Below, piece by piece: positions 1 through 15,812 of a DNA stretch of 64,000 bases. Position numbers and translations under genes: made by a program. The DNA comes from Aeromicrobium duanguangcaii (GTDB taxonomy: Bacteria > Actinomycetota > Actinomycetes > Propionibacteriales > Nocardioidaceae). Below the pieces are notes generated by a model. The model was given only the letters and a program-made list of their open reading frames with translations. It did no database searches and was not told the DNA's origin. How positions within the stretch are numbered: position 1 is the first letter of the stretch; every line of letters begins with the position of its first letter. Location of the stretch: the NCBI RefSeq assembly GCF_024508295.1, contig NZ_CP101990.1, forward strand, positions 2,046,001 to 2,110,000. Reading direction: 5' to 3'.

Positions 1-5040
<5,040 letters not shown>

Positions 5041-5047
5041 GGCTTCC

Positions 5048-6199
5048 TCAGGTCGAGTAGGCGGAGTTCTCGTGCACGTAGGCGTGCGTCAGGTCGTTGG
5101 TCCAGATGGTGGCGCTGTGGTCGCCGGACTTCAGGTCGATCGTCACGGTGACCGACCGCTGCTCCAGGTCGACGAGGTCGATCGACTCGCCCACGCCGGA
5201 GTTGCGGCACACCCACACGTCGTTGACGGCGACGTCCAGGTCGATCGGGTCGAACTGCGCCTGCGTCGTGCCCACCGAGGCCAGGATGCGGCCCCAGTTC
5301 GGGTCCTTGCCGTAGATCGCGGTCTTGAACAGGTTGCTGCGCGCGACCGAACGACCCACCTCGAGCGCGTCGGCCCCGCTGGCGGCGTTGATCGTGGTGA
5401 TGGCGATCTCGTGGTCGGCGCCCTCGGCGTCGGCCAGCAACTGCAGCGCGAGGTCGCGGCACACGGTCGTCAGCGCCTCGGTGAACTCGGCCGGATCGGG
5501 CGAGACGCCCGAGGCACCCGACGCCATCACCAGCACCGTGTCGTTCGTGGACTGGCAGCCGTCGGAGTCGAGGCGGTCGAAGGACACCGCGGTCGCCGAC
5601 CGCAGGGCGGTGTCCAGCGTCGTGGCGTCGACATCGGCGTCGGTCGTGATGACGACGAGCATCGTGGCCAGCGCGGGGGCGAGCATGCCGGCGCCCTTGG
5701 CCATCCCGCCGATCACCCAGCCGTCGCCGCCGCCCGTGGCCTGCTTGTCGACGGTGTCGGTCGTCATGATCGCGGTCGCCGCGTCGTGGCCGCCGTCGGG
5801 CGACAGCGCGGCGAAGGCGGCGTCCACCCCGGCGAGCACCTTCGGCTCGTCCAGGAGGCGGCCGATGAGGCCGGTCGAGCAGACCTGCACGTCGATCGCG
5901 CCGATGCCCAGGTGCTCGGCGACCCGCTCGGCCGTGCGGTGCGTCGCGGCGAAGCCCTCGGGGCCGGTGTAGCAGTTGGCACCACCGGAGTTCAGGACGA
6001 TCGCCCGGGCGCTGCCGCCCTTGATCGCCTGCTCGCTCCAGATGACGGGGTGTGCCTTGCAGCGGTTCGAGGTGAAGACGGCGGCGGCGGCCGACGACGG
6101 CCCCTCGTTGACGACCAGGGAGATGTCGGGCTTGCCCGAGTCCTTGAGCCCGGCGGTCACGCCCGCGGCGCGAAACCCCTGTGCGGCGGTGACGCTCAT
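5048..6199 (-). CDS. argJ: Bifunctional glutamate N-acetyltransferase / ornithine acetyltransferase
   Basis: 383 residues; recycles the acetyl group from acetylornithine to glutamate, giving the cyclic pathway. The self-cleavage site typical of ArgJ is seen in [21 protein letters not shown], where cleavage precedes the threonine of ATML and creates the nucleophile. The C-terminal [14 protein letters not shown] motif is present. Its ATG overlaps the stop of a 27-codon ORF lying between it and argC, so translation may be coupled through that ORF. Confidence 0.96.
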   Translation of the reverse strand: MSVTAAQGFRAAGVTAGLKDSGKPDISLVVNEGPSSAAAAVFTSNRCKAHPVIWSEQAIKGGSARAIVLNSGGANCYTGPEGFAATHRTAERVAEHLGIGAIDVQVCSTGLIGRLLDEPKVLAGVDAAFAALSPDGGHDAATAIMTTDTVDKQATGGGDGWVIGGMAKGAGMLAPALATMLVVITTDADVDATTLDTALRSATAVSFDRLDSDGCQSTNDTVLVMASGASGVSPDPAEFTEALTTVCRDLALQLLADAEGADHEIAITTINAASGADALEVGRSVARSNLFKTAIYGKDPNWGRILASVGTTQAQFDPIDLDVAVNDVWVCRNSGVGESIDLVDLEQRSVTVTIDLKSGDHSATIWTNDLTHAYVHENSAYST

Positions 6200-6279
6200 G
6201 CCGTGACCGCCTTCGAAAGAGCACCATGGGCCGGTCCCGGCATGAGGTGCTGGATGTTCACTCGCTGCCGCTCGCTCAT
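6196..6279 (-). CDS. 27-codon ORF coupling argC and argJ
   Basis: A short ORF that fills the argC-argJ gap exactly. Its ATG overlaps the argC stop (ATGA, 6276-6279) and its TGA overlaps the argJ ATG (6196-6199). GGAG stands 7 nt before its start inside the end of argC. The product begins [12 protein letters not shown] and ends SKAVTA; it has no membrane segment and no run of arginine codons, so it is not an obvious arginine attenuation leader. Function unknown. It may be a small protein or simply a relay that lets ribosomes pass from argC to argJ. Confidence 0.5.
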   Translation of the reverse strand: MSERQRVNIQHLMPGPAHGALSKAVTA

Positions 6280-7316
6280 GGAGCCACTCCGATCGTGGTC
6301 AGTCCGGTGGTCTCGGGCAGGCCGAGCGCGAGGTTCATCGACTGGATCGCGCCGCCCGCCGTGCCCTTGACCAGGTTGTCGATGGCGGTGACGGTGACCA
6401 GGCGGCCGACCCGCTCGTCCACCGCGATCTGCACGTGGGCGACGTTCGCGCCGAGCGTGGCCGCCGTGGTGGGCCACTGCCCCTCGGGCAGAAGCGCGAT
6501 GAACGGCTCGTCGCCGTAGGTCTTCTCGTAGACGGCCCGGGCCGCGTCTGCGTCGACGCCCGGGGCCAGCCGCGCGGTGGCGGTGGCCAGGATGCCGCGC
6601 GCCATCGGCACCAGGGTCGGTGTGAACGAGATCGTCACGTCCTCGGCGCCCGCCCGGGTGAGGTTCTGGGCGATCTCGGGGATGTGCCGGTGCGTGCCGC
6701 CGACGCCGTAGGGCGAGGCCGAGCCGAGCCCCTCGGACGCGAGCAGGTGCGGCTTGAGCGCCTTGCCCGCGCCGGAGAAGCCGTTGGCCAGCACGGCCAC
6801 CAGGTCGGTCGACTCGACGATCCCGGCGGCGACGGCCGGCTGCAGTCCCAGCGTGACCGCGGTGACGTTGCAGCCGGGGACGGCGACCCGGCGGACTCCG
6901 GAGAGGGCGTCGCGCTGACGTCCCTCACCGGTGATCAGCTCGGGCAGTCCGTACGGCCACGTGCCGGCGTGCTCGCCGCCGTAGTACTGCGCCCACGCAT
7001 CCGAGCTCTCGAGCCGGTGGTCGGCGCCGCAGTCGATGACGAGGACATCATCGGGCAGCTGGGCCGCGACCTCGGCGGACGCCCCGTGGGGCAGCGCCAG
7101 GAAGACGACGTCGTGACCGGCCAGGTTCTCGGCCGTGGTCTCGCCGACGATGCGCTCGGCCAGCGGCAGCAGGTGCGGCTGGTGCCGGCCGAACCGCGTG
7201 CCCGCGGTCGAGGCGGCGGTCAACGCCCCGATCTCGACCTGCGGGTGCTGCAGCAACAACCTGAGCACCTCTCCCCCGGCGTAGCCGGTGGCCCCCGTGA
7301 CAGCAGCTCTGATCAT
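6276..7316 (-). CDS. argC: N-acetyl-gamma-glutamyl-phosphate reductase
   Basis: 346 residues; NADPH-dependent reduction of acetylglutamyl phosphate to the semialdehyde. N-terminal Rossmann motif [14 protein letters not shown]; active-site cysteine in [18 protein letters not shown], the actinobacterial version of the more common NPGCYPTA. The ATG at 7316 is 5 nt after the argG stop, so argC is the second gene of the operon and has no room for its own promoter. Confidence 0.96.
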   Translation of the reverse strand: MIRAAVTGATGYAGGEVLRLLLQHPQVEIGALTAASTAGTRFGRHQPHLLPLAERIVGETTAENLAGHDVVFLALPHGASAEVAAQLPDDVLVIDCGADHRLESSDAWAQYYGGEHAGTWPYGLPELITGEGRQRDALSGVRRVAVPGCNVTAVTLGLQPAVAAGIVESTDLVAVLANGFSGAGKALKPHLLASEGLGSASPYGVGGTHRHIPEIAQNLTRAGAEDVTISFTPTLVPMARGILATATARLAPGVDADAARAVYEKTYGDEPFIALLPEGQWPTTAATLGANVAHVQIAVDERVGRLVTVTAIDNLVKGTAGGAIQSMNLALGLPETTGLTTIGVAP

Positions 7317-7321
7317 CGCGC

Positions 7322-10624
<3,303 letters not shown>

Positions 10625-10691
10625 GACCGCCCGCCGTCGGCGCGCCGCGCACTAGAGTCTCCATCAGTCCACGACCCCGGAGGTACCTGCC

Positions 10692-11252
10692 TTGATCTGG
10701 ATCATCGTCGCGATCGTCGTCGTCCTCGCCCTCGTGCTGTTCGGCGTGGTGGCGTTCAACCGGCTGCGTACCGCCGACATCGGCGCCCAGGAGGCACTGG
10801 GCGGCATCGACGTGCAGCTCACCCGCCGGGCCGACCTCATCCCCAACCTGGTGAACACCGTGAAGGGCTACGCCGAGCACGAGCGCGGCGTCTTCGAGGA
10901 GGTCACCGCGGCTCGGACGGGCGTGACCGAGGCCGCGCGCTCCGGCTCGGTCGAGCAGCGCGCCGCCGCCGAGGGACGGCTGGACCGGGCCCTCGTCGAC
11001 GTGATGGCGGTGGCCGAGGCCTACCCCGACCTCAAGGCCTCGGCGAACTTCCAGCAGCTGCAGTCCGACCTGCGCGACACCGAGGACAAGCTCTCGTTCG
11101 CTCGTCAGTACTACAACGACGCCGTGCGTCGGCTCAACGAGCTCGTGCGGACGATCCCGTGGATGTTCTTCGCCGGCATGGCCGGCGTCGAGGAGCGCAC
11201 GTTCTACGACGCACCGGACGGCCAGGACACCGCCCCGTCCGTCCAGTTCTGA
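10692..11252 (+). CDS. lemA: LemA family protein
   Basis: 186 residues with one N-terminal membrane helix (IVAIVVVLALVLFGVVAFNRL) and a coiled four-helix LemA domain. DLIPNLVNTVKGYAEHE, ANFQQLQSDLRDTEDKLSFARQYYNDAV and the NE-rich end are diagnostic. The start is a TTG at 10692, chosen because GGAGGT ends 7 nt upstream and no ATG/GTG fits; TAGAGT at 10653-10658 could be the -10. Function of the family is unclear. Convergent with ilvE, with only 9 nt between stops. Confidence 0.9.
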   Translation: MIWIIVAIVVVLALVLFGVVAFNRLRTADIGAQEALGGIDVQLTRRADLIPNLVNTVKGYAEHERGVFEEVTAARTGVTEAARSGSVEQRAAAEGRLDRALVDVMAVAEAYPDLKASANFQQLQSDLRDTEDKLSFARQYYNDAVRRLNELVRTIPWMFFAGMAGVEERTFYDAPDGQDTAPSVQF

Positions 11253-11265
11253 CCCGGGAGGTCAG
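11249..11265. terminator. Short hairpin across the lemA and ilvE stop codons
   Basis: CTGACC and GGTCAG (6-bp stem, 5-nt loop) contain or adjoin the stop codons of the two convergent genes. There is no T-tract; a weak candidate for shared transcription termination. Confidence 0.25.
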
Positions 11266-12356
11266 AGGACCTGCGTCATCCAGCCGTGGGTGTCCTTCGC
11301 GCGTCCGTACTGGACGTCGAGCAGGGCCGAGCGGATGTCGGCGGTGACCTTGCCGGACTCGCCCTCGGCGCTCACGACCTCGCCACCGTCCCACTTGAGC
11401 TTGCCCACCGGGGTGACGACCGCGGCGGTGCCGCAGGCGAAGACCTCGGTGATCGTGCCGTCGGCGACACCGTCGCGCCAGTCGTCGATCGCGATCCGGC
11501 GCTCGACGACCTCGTGACCGAGGTCCTTGGCGATGGCCAGGATCGAGTCACGGGTGACGCCCTCGAGGATCGAGCCGCTGAGCTCGGGCGTGACGAGCGT
11601 GCCGTCGGAGTGGACGAAGTACAGGTTCATGCCACCGAGCTCTTCGATCCACCGATTCTCGACGGAGTCCAGGAACGCCACCTGCGCGCAGCCGTTGGCG
11701 GCGGCCTCCTGCTGCGGCAGCAGACTCGCGGCGTAGTTGCCGCCGCACTTGGCAGCGCCCGTGCCACCGAAGCCCGCCCGGCTGTACTGGCTGGACAGCC
11801 AGATGTCGACCGGCTTGACGCCCTCGGCGAAGTAGGCGCCGGCGGGCGAGGCGATCACCGAGTAGGTGACGTGCTGGCTCGGCCGCACCCCGAGGAAGAC
11901 CTCGGACGCGAACATGAACGGCCGCAGGTAGAGGCTGCGCTCCTCGCCCGTGGGCACCCACTCGCGGTCGGTCTCGATGAGCGCCTTGACCGATCCGATG
12001 AACCAGTCCACCGGCAGCTCGGGCAGAGCCAGGCGGTGGGCCGAGCGCTGCATGCGCAGCGCGTTGGCCTCGGGCCTGAACAGCCACACCGAGCCGTCGG
12101 CGTGGGCGTAGGCCTTGAGGCCCTCGAAGATCTCCTGCGCGTAGTGCAGGACCGCGGTCGCCGGGTCGAGGGACAGCGGGCCGTACGGCACGACGCGGGC
12201 GTCGTGCCAGTCGCGGTCCGGAGTCCACTCGGCCAGGAACATGTGGTCGGTGAAGTAGTTGCCGAAGCCGGGGTCCTCGAGGATCCCGGCGCGATCGGCG
12301 GCGCTGCGCGCGTTCGGATTCGTTTCGATCCTGGGGTTGAACGCGGGGGTGGTCAT
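11262..12356 (-). CDS. ilvE: Branched-chain amino acid aminotransferase
   Basis: 364-residue class IV PLP enzyme doing the last step of Leu, Ile and Val synthesis. GLKAYAHADGSVWLFRPEAN, the lysine-bearing CGGNYAAS region and GGMNLYFV...TPELSGSILEGVTRDSI are characteristic of the long bacterial/mitochondrial-type BCAT. TATCGT at 12364-12369 (minus strand) followed by 7 nt and the ATG suggests its own leaderless promoter in addition to read-through from leuB, which ends 43 nt upstream. Confidence 0.95.
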   Translation of the reverse strand: MTTPAFNPRIETNPNARSAADRAGILEDPGFGNYFTDHMFLAEWTPDRDWHDARVVPYGPLSLDPATAVLHYAQEIFEGLKAYAHADGSVWLFRPEANALRMQRSAHRLALPELPVDWFIGSVKALIETDREWVPTGEERSLYLRPFMFASEVFLGVRPSQHVTYSVIASPAGAYFAEGVKPVDIWLSSQYSRAGFGGTGAAKCGGNYAASLLPQQEAAANGCAQVAFLDSVENRWIEELGGMNLYFVHSDGTLVTPELSGSILEGVTRDSILAIAKDLGHEVVERRIAIDDWRDGVADGTITEVFACGTAAVVTPVGKLKWDGGEVVSAEGESGKVTADIRSALLDVQYGRAKDTHGWMTQVL

Positions 12357-12399
12357 GCCGGACACGATAGTCCTTTCACAGGGAGGGGAGGTCAGGTCG

Positions 12400-13458
12400 T
12401 CAGGCGACCGGTACCTCCGCGGCCACGCGCTCGGCAATGGCCTCCCCCACCTCCTGCGTGGAACGCGGCTGACCGTCGCGCGCGGCGATGTCGGCCTCGA
12501 CCGCGGCGGTGATGCGCTGCGCCTCGGCGGCGTGACCGAGGTGCTCCAGCAGCAGACCGGCCGACAGGATCGCGGCGGTCGGGTCGGCCTTGGACTGACC
12601 CGCGATGTCGGGAGCCGAGCCGTGGACCGGCTCGAACATGCTCGGCGACGTGCGATCGGGGTTGACGTTGCCGCTGGCGGCCAAGCCGATGCCACCGGTG
12701 ATGGCGGCGGCGAGGTCGGTCAGGATGTCCCCGAACAGGTTGTCCGTGACGATGACGTCGAACCGGGCCGGGTCGGTCGCCAGGAAGATCGTGGCGGCGT
12801 CGACGTGCAGGTAGTCGACCGTGACGTCGGGGAACTCGGCGCCGACGGCCTCGACCGTGCGGCTCCACAGGTGACCGGCGTGCACCAGGACGTTGTTCTT
12901 GTGCACGAGCGTCAGCTTGCGACGCGGGCGCGCCTGGGCGCGGGCGAAGGCGTCGCGGACGACGCGCTCGACACCGAACGCCGTGTTGAGGCTGACCTCG
13001 GTGGCGACCTCGTGGGGGGTGCCCACGCGGATGGCGCCGCCGTTGCCCACGTACGGGCCCTCGGTGCCCTCACGCACGACGACGAAGTCGATCTCGCCGG
13101 GATCGGCGAGCGGCGTCGGGACGCCGGGGAACAGCTTCGACGGGCGCAGGTTGACGTAGTGGTCCAGCTCGAACCGCAGCCGCAGCAGCAGTCCGCGCTC
13201 GAGCACGCCCGACGGGACCGACGGGTCGCCGACGGCGCCCAGCAGGATCGCGTCGTGCCCGCGGATCTCCTCGAGCACGGTGTCGGGCAGCGTCTCGCCC
13301 GTGGCGTGCCAGCGGCGCGCCCCCAGGTCGTAGGCCGTCCGGTCGAACGTGAGTCCGGCGCCCTCGGCGACGACGTCGAGAACCTTCAGGGCCTGGTCGG
13401 TGACCTCGGGGCCGATGCCGTCTCCGGCAACGACCGCGAGCGAGTAGGTGCTGGTCAT
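12400..13458 (-). CDS. leuB: 3-isopropylmalate dehydrogenase
   Basis: 352 residues; NAD-dependent oxidation and decarboxylation of 3-isopropylmalate. AGDGIGPEV starts the protein, and [36 protein letters not shown] form the metal and NAD sites. Start MTSTYS at 13458 is preferred; a second ATG three codons earlier (13467) is less well spaced. It is preceded on the same strand by a 29-codon ORF, a strong hairpin and a short Leu/Val/Ile leader peptide, consistent with attenuation control. Confidence 0.95.
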   Translation of the reverse strand: MTSTYSLAVVAGDGIGPEVTDQALKVLDVVAEGAGLTFDRTAYDLGARRWHATGETLPDTVLEEIRGHDAILLGAVGDPSVPSGVLERGLLLRLRFELDHYVNLRPSKLFPGVPTPLADPGEIDFVVVREGTEGPYVGNGGAIRVGTPHEVATEVSLNTAFGVERVVRDAFARAQARPRRKLTLVHKNNVLVHAGHLWSRTVEAVGAEFPDVTVDYLHVDAATIFLATDPARFDVIVTDNLFGDILTDLAAAITGGIGLAASGNVNPDRTSPSMFEPVHGSAPDIAGQSKADPTAAILSAGLLLEHLGHAAEAQRITAAVEADIAARDGQPRSTQEVGEAIAERVAAEVPVA

Positions 13459-13518
13459 GCGTCCCATCCTATGACTGTCGATCTCAGATGCTGAAACTTG
13501 GGTCTCGACATACGGTCG

Positions 13519-13608
13519 TCAGTTGTCCTCCGGGACGACGTCGGATTCGTCGGCCTGATCGCGCAGGTGGGCCGGGCCCCATTCGATGACGGTGGTCGGT
13601 GCGTACAT
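13519..13608 (-). CDS. 29-codon ORF upstream of leuB
   Basis: Small ORF with a strong Shine-Dalgarno (GAGGAG, 6 nt before the ATG at 13608). The product starts MYAPTTVIEWGP and ends acidic (ADESDVVPEDN). It lies between the putative attenuator hairpin and leuB (60 nt downstream). It has no signal peptide or membrane segment, and no tandem branched-chain codons beyond a single Val-Ile. Not recognised; may be a small protein or a second translated leader. Confidence 0.5.
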   Translation of the reverse strand: MYAPTTVIEWGPAHLRDQADESDVVPEDN

Positions 13609-13780
13609 GAGTGCTCCTCTGAAGGAAAGTGGCGGGGTTGTCGTGCGGGATCCGACGGGACCGACGACCCTGCGGGGCCACGAGCTGAGACGGGTGACGT
13701 CGATCAGCGATTTCAGAGGAGGAGAACCAGGTCCTGGTCCAGAACATCTGCTGCAGAGTCGTCGAGCCAACGCCGAAACT

Positions 13781-13816
13781 CCGCGGCAGGTGTGGCCCTA
13801 GGAGGTCCTGCCGCGG
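13781..13816 (-). promoter_or_regulatory. Putative attenuator hairpin before leuB
   Basis: A perfect 10-bp GC-rich inverted repeat, CCGCGGCAGG and CCTGCCGCGG, with a 16-nt loop. It begins right after the Leu-Val-Leu-Ile codons of the leader peptide and carries the leader stop codon in its loop, so ribosome position would decide whether it forms. A 7-nt segment of the loop (GGGCCAC on the minus strand) could instead pair with GTGGCCC about 115 nt downstream. No T-tract follows. Confidence 0.45.
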
Positions 13817-13845
13817 CAAGCGATGAGTACGAGCTGCTTCCGCAT
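13798..13845 (-). CDS. Branched-chain leader peptide for leuB
   Basis: Fifteen-residue ORF MRKQLVLIACRGRTS with a Leu-Val-Leu-Ile block (codons CTC GTA CTC ATC; GTA is rare in such GC-rich DNA). TATGCT at 13858-13853 lies 7 nt before the ATG, so the message is probably leaderless. An in-frame ATG four codons earlier gives a 19-residue version but falls on the -10. The block precedes a strong hairpin, as expected for transcription attenuation of leucine genes. Confidence 0.55.
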   Translation of the reverse strand: MRKQLVLIACRGRTS

Positions 13846-13852
13846 GGCCGCG

Positions 13853-13880
13853 AGCATACACGCCGCGAGGGTCACCGGAA
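13853..13880 (-). promoter_or_regulatory. Promoter of the leuB leader
   Basis: TATGCT (-10) at 13858-13853 with a weak -35 (TTCCGG, 13880-13875) 16 nt upstream. Start of transcription would coincide with the leader peptide ATG. Confidence 0.4.
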
Positions 13881-13951
13881 CCCCCTTCCGCGGCGCGTCT
13901 CAGACCGTGACTGCCACTGCCGTCCCGCGGGCCACGTGGAACACTGGTCTG

Positions 13952-14515
13952 ATGAGCGCACCGGCCGAAGTCCCCGAACTGGTCGCCCGCGCGCTGGACC
14001 TGTCCCGGCGCCGCGGGTTCATCACCTCGACCCGCAGCGAGACCGGCCGACTGCTGGCCACCCTCGCCGCGTCGCGGACCGGCACCCTCGCCGAGCTGGG
14101 CACCGGTTGCGGCGTCGGATCGGCCTGGCTGTCCAGCGGCGCCCCCAAGGGCGCCCACATCGTCACCGCCGAGCTCGACCCGGGTCTCTCGAAGGACGTG
14201 CAGGGCATCTTCCACGACGCCGAGAACGTCGAGGTGACGTGTGGCGACTGGACGGTCCTGGAGCAGTACGCCCCGTTCTCGCTGCTGTTCGTCGACGTGC
14301 GCGAGGTCATGGCCAGCATCGACCTCCTGGCGGATCTGCTCGAGCCCGGAGGCATCGCGGTGCTGGACGACTTCGTCCCCTCCCCCTTCTGGCCGCCGAT
14401 CGTCGACGGCCAGGTGGACACCGTCCGCGAGCAGTGGCTGACCGACGAGCGCTTCGCCGCCGTCGAGATGCTGATCGATCCCGACGCCAGTCTGATCATC
14501 GCCACCCGCCGCTGA
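13952..14515 (+). CDS. O-methyltransferase-like SAM-dependent methyltransferase
   Basis: 187 residues with a Rossmann methyltransferase core: LAELGTGCGVGSAWL (SAM glycine loop, about residues 41-55), VTAELDPG (motif II acidic residue), LLFVDVRE and GGIAVLDDF. Most like the small class I/COG4122 O-methyltransferase group, but substrate is unknown. The start MSAPAEV is chosen at 13952; AACACT 6 nt upstream may be a leaderless -10. The longer frame from 13823 crosses the leuB attenuator and is rejected. Confidence 0.8.
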   Translation: MSAPAEVPELVARALDLSRRRGFITSTRSETGRLLATLAASRTGTLAELGTGCGVGSAWLSSGAPKGAHIVTAELDPGLSKDVQGIFHDAENVEVTCGDWTVLEQYAPFSLLFVDVREVMASIDLLADLLEPGGIAVLDDFVPSPFWPPIVDGQVDTVREQWLTDERFAAVEMLIDPDASLIIATRR

Positions 14516-14583
14516 TCTGGGCAGGGACGCGAGATAGCGCCTAGGGTCGGTCTCACCTGGTCACCCGACGAAAGGCGCACGTC

Positions 14584-15018
14584 ATGTCCGATTCGCACAC
14601 CGACCATCACACCCGCAACACCGGCGGCGTCCGCGTCGTCGGGCTGCTCTCGATCCTGGCCGGGATCGTGCTGATCATCGCCGGCGCGGCCACCTGGTAC
14701 GTCGTCACCGACCAGCTCAAGGCCCAGGACATCACCGTCGCCGAGGACGCCAAGTGGTTCGGCGGCAAGCAGGTCAACGGCCCACTCGACGCCTACTCCG
14801 AGGCCCAGGTCATCGAGAAGCACGCCCTGGAGGCGACCGACGGCAAGACGTACGCCCAACTGGGTCAGGACGATCCGGTGCGCGAGGTCGCGATGAACGC
14901 GTCGTTCCTGCGCGCCTCGCTCTTCACCTCGGTCGTGGCCTACGGTGTCGCGGCGTTCGCCATGGGCATGGGCGTCCTGTGGCTCCTGCTGGGCTGGTCG
15001 TTGCGCAAACTCGCCTGA
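14584..15018 (+). CDS. Two-helix membrane protein of unknown function
   Basis: 144 residues with a His-rich cytoplasmic N-terminus (SDSHTDHHTRN) and a membrane helix at about 20-42 (VVGLLSILAGIVLIIAGAATWYVV). An extracytoplasmic stretch of about 65 residues follows, then a second helix near 112-138 (SVVAYGVAAFAMGMGVLWLLLGW). GAAAGG precedes the ATG by 7 nt and TAGGGT about 40 nt upstream could be the -10. Resembles short actinobacterial proteins often mislabelled as aromatic ring-opening dioxygenase LigA; no catalytic motif is seen. Confidence 0.75.
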   Translation: MSDSHTDHHTRNTGGVRVVGLLSILAGIVLIIAGAATWYVVTDQLKAQDITVAEDAKWFGGKQVNGPLDAYSEAQVIEKHALEATDGKTYAQLGQDDPVREVAMNASFLRASLFTSVVAYGVAAFAMGMGVLWLLLGWSLRKLA

Positions 15019-15027
15019 GCTCTCCGT

Positions 15028-15627
15028 TCACGCGGCGGCCGGCTCCGGCCCCGCGGGACGGATCTCGAACCACGGCAGGAAGAACTGCACGATCGGACCG
15101 ATGCCGAGCGCGTAGAGGACCGTCCCGAGGCCGACCGTTCCCCCGAGCGCGAAACCGCTGACCAGCACCAGGACCTCCAGACCGGTGCGCACCCGCCGCA
15201 CGCTGGCCCCGGTCCGGCGCACGACGCCCGTCCACAGCCCGTCCCGCGGACCGGTGCCCAGGCCCGCGCCCACGTACATCGCACCGGCCAGGCCGTTGCC
15301 CACGACACCGAGCAGCAGGAGCAGGACGCCGAGCAGCACGCCGTCGGCGGGCGGCAGGATCGCGAGCGTGACGTCGGCGGCCACACCGATCACGAGCACG
15401 TTCGCCACCGTTCCGATGCCGGGACGCTGGCGCAGCGGGATCCACAGCAGGAGCAGCAGCGCTCCGACCACGATCACCACCTGGCCGAAGGTCAGCGGCA
15501 CGTGGTGCGTGACGCCCTCGTGGAACACGTCCCACGGGTCGAGGCCCAGGCCCGCCCGCACCATGAACGCCATCGTGGCGCCGTAGAGCCACAGGCCGAT
15601 CAGCAGCTGCACCATCCGCCGCGTCAT
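15028..15627 (-). CDS. yczE: YczE-type integral membrane protein
   Basis: 199 residues, five or six hydrophobic helices; GLGLDPWDVFHEGV near the N-terminus and GAGLGTGPRDGLWTGVVRRTG are the two related repeats typical of the YczE/YitT-like family (function unknown). The ATG at 15627 overlaps the stop of an upstream 42-codon membrane ORF (ATGA). It is divergent from a MocR-type regulator, the arrangement known for YczR/YczE pairs, so it is likely that regulator's target. Confidence 0.8.
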   Translation of the reverse strand: MTRRMVQLLIGLWLYGATMAFMVRAGLGLDPWDVFHEGVTHHVPLTFGQVVIVVGALLLLLWIPLRQRPGIGTVANVLVIGVAADVTLAILPPADGVLLGVLLLLLGVVGNGLAGAMYVGAGLGTGPRDGLWTGVVRRTGASVRRVRTGLEVLVLVSGFALGGTVGLGTVLYALGIGPIVQFFLPWFEIRPAGPEPAAA

Positions 15628-15752
15628 CGACGCGGCTCCGGCCGCCGAGGGATCCGCGCCGTCGGCACCCGCCGCAGGCCGTCGCGCCGGACGGCTCGCA
15701 CCGTCGCCACCATCGCCCACACCGTGAGGGCCAGCATCATCCACCAGAACAT
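15624..15752 (-). CDS. 42-residue single-helix membrane protein coupled to yczE
   Basis: Starts MFWWMMLALTVWAMVATV, a single membrane helix, followed by an arginine-rich cytoplasmic tail ending PRRPEPRR. Its TGA overlaps the yczE ATG by 4 nt. CATGCT (15764-15759) followed by 6 nt and the ATG suggests it is the first, leaderless gene of the transcript. Too short for standard annotation; the clean membrane/positive-inside design and coupling favour a real gene. Confidence 0.55.
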   Translation of the reverse strand: MFWWMMLALTVWAMVATVRAVRRDGLRRVPTARIPRRPEPRR

Positions 15753-15758
15753 TCCCCC

Positions 15759-15806
15759 AGCATGCGCGCGATTGGACTTGGTTTCCATGGCCAATCCTGC
15801 CAAGGT
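15759..15806. promoter_or_regulatory. Divergent promoters and operator of the yczR/yczE pair
   Basis: Nested half-sites ATTGG (15771-15775) and CTTGG (15777-15781) are mirrored by CCAAT (15791-15795) and CCAAG (15800-15804). The -10-like CATGCT (15764-15759, minus) and CAAGGT (15801-15806, plus) flank or overlap them, each 6 nt from its start codon. Such paired half-sites are expected for a MocR dimer; binding is inferred. Confidence 0.45.
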
Positions 15807-15812
15807 GGCCAC

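Noticed and set aside
13823..13951. Earlier start for the O-methyltransferase with AGGAGGT upstream
   Set aside because: The 16-nt spacing is too long and the extension crosses the leuB leader and its promoter; the extra residues have no methyltransferase features.
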